This document shows, in pieces, positions 5,391 through 8,476 of a DNA stretch of 8,476 nt. Source of the stretch: Eubacteriaceae bacterium (lineage in GTDB: Bacteria; Bacillota; Clostridia; Eubacteriales; UBA1433). The notes below the pieces were generated by a model. It ran no database searches and had not been told where the DNA came from. It worked only from the letters and a program-made list of their open reading frames with translations. The DNA is taken from NCBI GenBank assembly GCA_012797825.1, contig JAAZOI010000106.1, forward strand, positions 1 to 8,476. Reading direction: 5' to 3'. A program made the position numbers and the translations under genes. Within the stretch, counting starts at the first letter, position 1. Each line of letters opens with the position of its first letter.

Positions 5391-6710
5391 ATGAATTACA
5401 AAGAATTCTTAGCACTGGTAAAAAAAGGCGAATGTAAAAATGTTGATTACAAATTAACATGTAACGCCTTTACAAAGCTTTCTGATTCTGAAAAAGCGAA
5501 GGCTGAATTAATTAAAGATATTATTGCAATGTCAAACAATGGCAATATAGCCAGTTATGTTATTATAGGAGTTTCAAACAATAGACAAAAATTTCAATCA
5601 GTAGATAATGAAAAGCTGACGGATGATAATTTGCAAACACTCTGTAAAGATAATATTTTTCCTATACCAAGAGTAAAGCTATATAATTATTGTTGGGAGA
5701 ATACAACCAACAATGAAATAAATGGCGTTTTATTTAAAATTATTAAAATAGGACCGCAAGCACGAAATTGTTTTAGGTTTTCAAAAGATCATATAGATTA
5801 TAGCAAATATTATTGTTTTAAAAAAAATGAAGTTTGGTTAAGAAGAGAAGCAACAAGCGACTTGGCTTCTCCAGAAGAGATTAAATATTTGTTAGAGGGT
5901 AAAGATCCGATTAGAAAAACTCCTTTGGAAGATAGTATTGATTATACTAGATTACCAGCAAATGAATGGAGAAAAGCCGTTTTTAATGATTTACGCAATT
6001 ATGCATTAACTATTAATGCAAACTTTGAGCAATATCCATATAAAAAACATAGAAATTATGATGTCATTTGGAAGTTAACACTAAAGATTAGAGATAATAA
6101 TATGGTTTTAGCAGTAATAGTAGGAGAACAAATTACCAATAAAGCACAAGTCTTTGATTTTTGTAAGAAAATGCCCTTTCTTTATCACGGAATTCTTATC
6201 ATTTCACAAAAAGGAATTTCACCTTCATCTCTAGAATATAGTAAGATAAAAATTCAAGAAAAATGGGGATGGTTTGCTACATATAGTTGTAAACATAGAC
6301 GTACAACTATGTTTAATTTGTTATATGATATAGCTAGAAGGCATGACGTAACTGACTATAGTAATTATGAAGTATTTTGTATATGTTTAAAAAATATAAA
6401 ATCAACAGAAGATTTATTTTTTGCTTGTCAAAAATATATAGAAAGTATTTCAAATGAAGATGATATTTTTATTCATATTAAAAACACCTGTGATATTACA
6501 AATAAATTATTGCTTTTATGGAAGCAAGAAGGTTGTGCAATAGAAACTGGAGAAACATTATCGGATTATTATATAAGTAAAATTAAAAAAGGTGAAGAAA
6601 TAAAAAAAGAATTTAAGAAAAATGAATTTTATAATATTGATAAATATGGCGATAAAATAATGGTATCGGACAAAGAAACATGTATATTAGTTGGTGAGTT
6701 CTTACAATAA
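5391..6710 (+). CDS. AlbA_2 (Schlafen-type) domain protein with an unassigned C-terminal half
   Basis: A 439-residue protein from the ATG at 5391, chosen because GGAG stands at 5382-5385; the frame is open to a TTG at 5331 without an SD. Residues 1-170 fit the AlbA_2/divergent-AAA-4 domain: V-D-Y-K-L (18-22), E-L-I-K-D-I-I-A-M-S-N-N (39-50), Y-V-I-I-G-V-S (56-62), I-F-P-I-P-R-V (89-95), a short strand V-L-F-K-I-I-K-I (113-120), and E-V-W-L-R-R-E-A-T-S-D-L-A-S-P-E-E-I (147-164). Such domains occur in ATP-binding regulators and defence proteins. Residues 175-439 are unassigned; no HATPase_c_4 region is evident. Asp224 (D-V-I-W-K), Glu246 (A-V-I-V-G-E-Q) and a G-I-L-I-I-S strand at 267-272 recall a nuclease-like core, but no E-x-K lysine is present. 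Hand counts give 18 G/C in 60 at 5941-6000 and again at 6301-6360, against 33 in 60 at 2041-2100. Arginine is mostly AGA. Transfer is likely. Confidence 0.8.
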   Translation: MNYKEFLALVKKGECKNVDYKLTCNAFTKLSDSEKAKAELIKDIIAMSNNGNIASYVIIGVSNNRQKFQSVDNEKLTDDNLQTLCKDNIFPIPRVKLYNYCWENTTNNEINGVLFKIIKIGPQARNCFRFSKDHIDYSKYYCFKKNEVWLRREATSDLASPEEIKYLLEGKDPIRKTPLEDSIDYTRLPANEWRKAVFNDLRNYALTINANFEQYPYKKHRNYDVIWKLTLKIRDNNMVLAVIVGEQITNKAQVFDFCKKMPFLYHGILIISQKGISPSSLEYSKIKIQEKWGWFATYSCKHRRTTMFNLLYDIARRHDVTDYSNYEVFCICLKNIKSTEDLFFACQKYIESISNEDDIFIHIKNTCDITNKLLLLWKQEGCAIETGETLSDYYISKIKKGEEIKKEFKKNEFYNIDKYGDKIMVSDKETCILVGEFLQ

Positions 6711-6722
6711 AGTATTTTTTCC

Positions 6723-7436
6723 TTAACTATAACATGCTATGACAAACCCCTCAAACAGTCTCGCCGCCGCTTCATCATTCTCATACATAAACTCGGGATG
6801 CCATTGCACACCTAACACAAATTTCTCATCAGGCATATATGCCGCTTCTATTATGCCGTCGGGCGCAATTGCCATAGGCACTAGTTTATCCGATAATACT
6901 TTCACCGCCTGATGGTGAATGCTGTTTACTTCTATATCATCAGCTTTAATCAAATCATATAGCGGAGTATCACGGTATATCTTTACACTGTGAGCAGCGG
7001 CATTGTATGGTTTTTCCTGTGAGTGCGTAAGCTTTACATTCGGCTTAGTCTGACTTTCTATGTCCTGATACAGGCTTCCGCCGAGCATTGCGTTCATAAA
7101 CTGAAAGCCGCGGCATATAGCCAATATCGGCTTTTTGTATTTAAGAGCTTTCTCAAACAGTATCTTTTCAAAATCATCACGGTATTTGCATGTGTTGGCG
7201 CAGAACGGCAGTTTTTCTTCGCCGTAAACAGAGGGGTCAACATCGTGTCCGCCCGTGAATAAAAATCCGTCAAAATCTTGAGCAATCTGATTAATTTCCT
7301 TTTCACAGTCCGATAAGGAAAGCACAACGGGTATTCCGCCCGCGTACTGTATGCTTTTTAAATAACCCGCAACCATCCATATGCTTTCGCGTCTGTCGTC
7401 AAAAAGCGGAGTTACGCCGATAATTGGTTTCTTCAT
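6723..7436 (-). CDS. Gamma-glutamyl-GABA hydrolase-type class I amidotransferase (peptidase C26)
   Basis: A 237-residue cytoplasmic enzyme of the class I glutamine amidotransferase superfamily, of the PuuD/peptidase C26 type. The family hydrolyses gamma-glutamyl bonds, for example in gamma-glutamyl-GABA during putrescine breakdown. The order of motifs is normal: P-I-I-G-V-T-P at the N-terminus, F-T-G-G-H-D-V-D-P (60-68), the nucleophile elbow I-L-A-I-C-R-G-F-Q (Cys108), S-I-H-H-Q-A (172-177) and V-Q-W-H-P-E-F (His213 and Glu215). The triad is complete and the length fits the family, so it should be active. GAGG lies 7 bases before the ATG at 7434-7436 on the minus strand. No other putrescine gene is in the window, and the permease at the left edge is about 6 kb away, so the substrate is open. 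Its 3' end lies 12 bases from that of the converging AlbA_2 gene, with no clear terminator between. Confidence 0.9.
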   Translation of the reverse strand: MKKPIIGVTPLFDDRRESIWMVAGYLKSIQYAGGIPVVLSLSDCEKEINQIAQDFDGFLFTGGHDVDPSVYGEEKLPFCANTCKYRDDFEKILFEKALKYKKPILAICRGFQFMNAMLGGSLYQDIESQTKPNVKLTHSQEKPYNAAAHSVKIYRDTPLYDLIKADDIEVNSIHHQAVKVLSDKLVPMAIAPDGIIEAAYMPDEKFVLGVQWHPEFMYENDEAAARLFEGFVIACYS

Positions 7437-7458
7437 AGTTAAGCCTCAAAAGTCAAAT

Positions 7459-7480
7459 AGTATAATGGAAAATTATATCA
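7459..7480 (-). promoter_or_regulatory. Promoter region of the C26 amidotransferase gene
   Basis: On the minus strand, TGATATAAT (7480-7472) is an extended -10, and TATACT (7464-7459) is a second -10-like box closer to the gene. TTGTCT at 7485-7480 could serve the second box, but its 15-base spacing is short. Either box would give a leader of about 15-30 bases before the ATG at 7436. Confidence 0.5.
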
Positions 7481-7596
7481 GACAAATTGCTATAAATCCA
7501 CTTAAAGCTGTTATATGAAATACTTATAATATATAAACAATGGTTTTTATTTACATTAATTTCTTTATAATTAAACTCTGGAAATTTAATGTTTTA

Positions 7597-7605
7597 TGAT
7601 ACAAT
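7597..7605 (+). promoter_or_regulatory. Extended -10 promoter of the transporter leader
   Basis: TGATACAAT is a TGn-TACAAT extended -10; no good -35 box precedes it. Transcription would begin near 7612, about 25 bases ahead of the leader ORF and 164 ahead of the transporter ATG. Confidence 0.5.
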
Positions 7606-7636
7606 AGCAAATATCATATAAACGGGGGAAGATAAT

Positions 7637-7864
7637 ATGTCTTATAATACTATTCTGACTTTTGCTTTTTGGACGGCTTCTCCGCCGCCTCCGCCGGGTT
7701 TTGCAATAAATTCAAGCAAATCAATAAATAATCAGAAATTTAAATTGTTTAGTTGCAAAAACGCAGGAGTAAATTATGATATCAAAAATAAAATTCTTAT
7801 CATCTATGATGATATTCGGCACTATCGGCATATTCGTGCGGCATATAGGTCTGCCTTCGAGTGA
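7637..7864 (+). CDS. Candidate leader ORF with a five-proline tract
   Basis: A 75-codon frame between the candidate promoter and the transporter gene, whose start it overlaps by 89 bases in another frame. A purine-rich GGGGGAAG (7624-7631), which can pair with the anti-SD through a G-U wobble, lies 8 bases before the ATG. The product begins M-S-Y-N-T-I-L-T-F-A-F-W-T-A-S, then five prolines (residues 16-20, codons 7682-7696), then G-F-A. Runs of three or more prolines slow ribosomes and require EF-P, so this could be a stalling leader peptide that tunes translation of the transporter. The residues after about position 46 overlap the transporter gene, look like out-of-frame translation and carry no visible motif. 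I do not recognise the peptide. It may be a chance frame; codon position, SD and promoter favour it being translated, but only moderately. Confidence 0.42.
   Translation: MSYNTILTFAFWTASPPPPPGFAINSSKSINNQKFKLFSCKNAGVNYDIKNKILIIYDDIRHYRHIRAAYRSAFE
7699..7760 (+). repeat. Inverted repeat between the proline codons and the transporter SD
   Basis: TTTTGCAA (7699-7706) and TTGCAAAA (7753-7760) are perfect 8-bp complements enclosing 46 bases. The left arm begins 2 bases after the last proline codon; the right arm ends 5 bases before the GGAG of the transporter (7766-7769). Folding would place a stem beside that ribosome binding site. The stem is weak (two GC pairs), so the structure is tentative. 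Confidence 0.38.
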
Positions 7865-8476
7865 GATCGCTCTTTTAAGAGGCGCGATAGGCAGTCTGTT
7901 TTTAATAATTATACTTATATTATTGAGACAAAAAATATCTTTTGAAAAAATAAAAAAGAATTTATTTGTTTTGCTGCTTTCGGGCATTGCGCTGGGGTTT
8001 AACTGGATTTTCCTGTTTCAGGCTTATAAAAACACTACAATTTCAAACGCTGCGTTAAGCTATTATTTTGCGCCCGTGTTTGTGCTGATGCTGGCGCCCG
8101 TTGTATTAAAAGAAAAGTTTTCCGCAAAAAAAGCTATATGCATTTGTGTTGCAATGGCAGGGATGTTTTTAATAATTTCAAACGCGCAAAACGGCTCATC
8201 AGCCTATAATAATATATTAGGCGTAACATACGGGCTTATTGCGGCGGGGTTTTACGCATCGCTTATGCTTTTAAATAAGTTCATTAAATCACTTGACGGG
8301 CTTGAGACTACATTAATTCAATTATCAATATCCTGTATTATTCTTCTGCCTTATGTGCTTATTACGCAAGGCTTTAATATTTTTCAAATGCAGGGCGGCT
8401 GGCTTATTTATTTAATAATCTTAGGCGTAATTCATACAGGCTTGGGATTTTATTTGTTTTTCTCGGGAATGCAAAA
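7776..8476 (+). CDS. EamA/DMT-family transporter (3' truncated)
   Basis: An integral membrane transporter of the drug/metabolite transporter superfamily, EamA type; 233 residues are visible and the frame is open at the window's end. GGAG at 7766-7769 stands 6 bases before the ATG. The N-terminal EamA repeat is complete: helix 1 (residues about 9-22), L-L-R-G at 33-36 opening helix 2, N-W-I-F-L-F-Q-A-Y-K (76-85) in helix 3, then S-N-A-A-L-S-Y-Y-F-A-P-V (90-101) and L-K-E-K-F (111-115), both typical. The second repeat starts near residue 147 and is cut in its later helices. Full-length family members have about ten helices and 290-310 residues, so roughly a quarter is missing. These proteins usually export or import amino acids or other small metabolites; the substrate cannot be told. 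The gene follows, and overlaps, the proline-rich leader ORF, which suggests translational control. Confidence 0.88.
   Translation, partial: MISKIKFLSSMMIFGTIGIFVRHIGLPSSEIALLRGAIGSLFLIIILILLRQKISFEKIKKNLFVLLLSGIALGFNWIFLFQAYKNTTISNAALSYYFAPVFVLMLAPVVLKEKFSAKKAICICVAMAGMFLIISNAQNGSSAYNNILGVTYGLIAAGFYASLMLLNKFIKSLDGLETTLIQLSISCIILLPYVLITQGFNIFQMQGGWLIYLIILGVIHTGLGFYLFFSGMQ

Larger units (their letters stand above)
7437..7775. other. Divergent intergenic and leader region
   Basis: These 339 bases hold the minus-strand promoter of the C26 amidotransferase (7459-7485), an AT-rich stretch with nothing recognisable (about 7490-7590), a plus-strand extended -10 (7597-7605), and the leader of the transporter gene with its poly-proline ORF (from 7637) and inverted repeat (7699-7760). 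No tRNA, known riboswitch or GC-rich terminator is seen; the GC-rich patch at 7672-7698 is explained by the proline codons. Confidence 0.6.

Noticed and set aside
7023..7327. Two frames, one on each strand, inside the C26 amidotransferase gene
   Set aside because: Shadows of a gene with a complete catalytic triad.
7672..7698. GC-rich patch considered as a terminator or riboswitch stem
   Set aside because: Only about 4 bp of pairing (CGGC/GCCG) can be drawn; it is better explained as the proline codons.
7721..7987. 88-codon minus-strand frame
   Set aside because: Antisense to the start of the EamA transporter gene.

Overview
The window looks like chromosomal DNA of a low-GC Gram-positive bacterium, most likely a Bacillota/Clostridia-type gut or anaerobic lineage. 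The grounds are AT-rich intergenic DNA, strong AGGAG-type ribosome binding sites, sigma-A-like promoters with TGn-TATAAT extended -10 elements, a Cys-anchored lipoprotein, a DUF2089-type regulator and a B3/4-domain protein. No rRNA, tRNA, CRISPR array, transposase or phage gene is visible, so the exact lineage stays open.

Layout. (1) 1-912: the C-terminal part of an APC-family amino acid permease on +, ending at a strong, apparently bidirectional terminator. (2) 949-1767, minus: a two-gene operon of unknown function, a small HEAT-like protein followed by an all-helical protein. (3) 1962-3003, +: a secreted lipoprotein with a duplicated beta-rich domain, its own promoter and its own terminator. 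(4) 3081-3783, +: a promoter whose spacer holds a 19-bp dyad, then a DUF2089-type helix-turn-helix protein and a three-helix membrane protein, probably co-transcribed. (5) 3817-4598, +: an AT-rich dyad and promoter, then an SGNH/GDSL hydrolase. (6) 4599-5255, minus: a B3/4-domain protein whose stop codon directly abuts the hydrolase's stop codon. (7) 5310-6710, +: an AT-rich AlbA_2 (Schlafen-type) gene of foreign appearance set between two minus-strand housekeeping-like genes. (8) 6723-7436, minus: a gamma-glutamyl-GABA hydrolase-type class I amidotransferase. (9) 7597-8476, +: a leader with a promoter and a small ORF containing five consecutive prolines, then an EamA/DMT transporter that runs off the window.

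How the parts may fit. Most of the window is single-gene or two-gene transcription units of ordinary metabolism and envelope biology, with frequent strand switches. Three places carry organisation beyond plain genes. The transporter leader (poly-proline ORF, an inverted repeat that could fold next to the transporter's SD, and an ORF/transporter overlap) looks like a candidate translational attenuator. The DUF2089/membrane-protein pair has an operator-like dyad inside its promoter. The AlbA_2 gene has an unassigned C-terminal half and a base composition unlike its neighbours. The same 12-mer, TGATATAATTTT, also recurs upstream of three separate genes. All functional links are inference from sequence; none was tested by a search.
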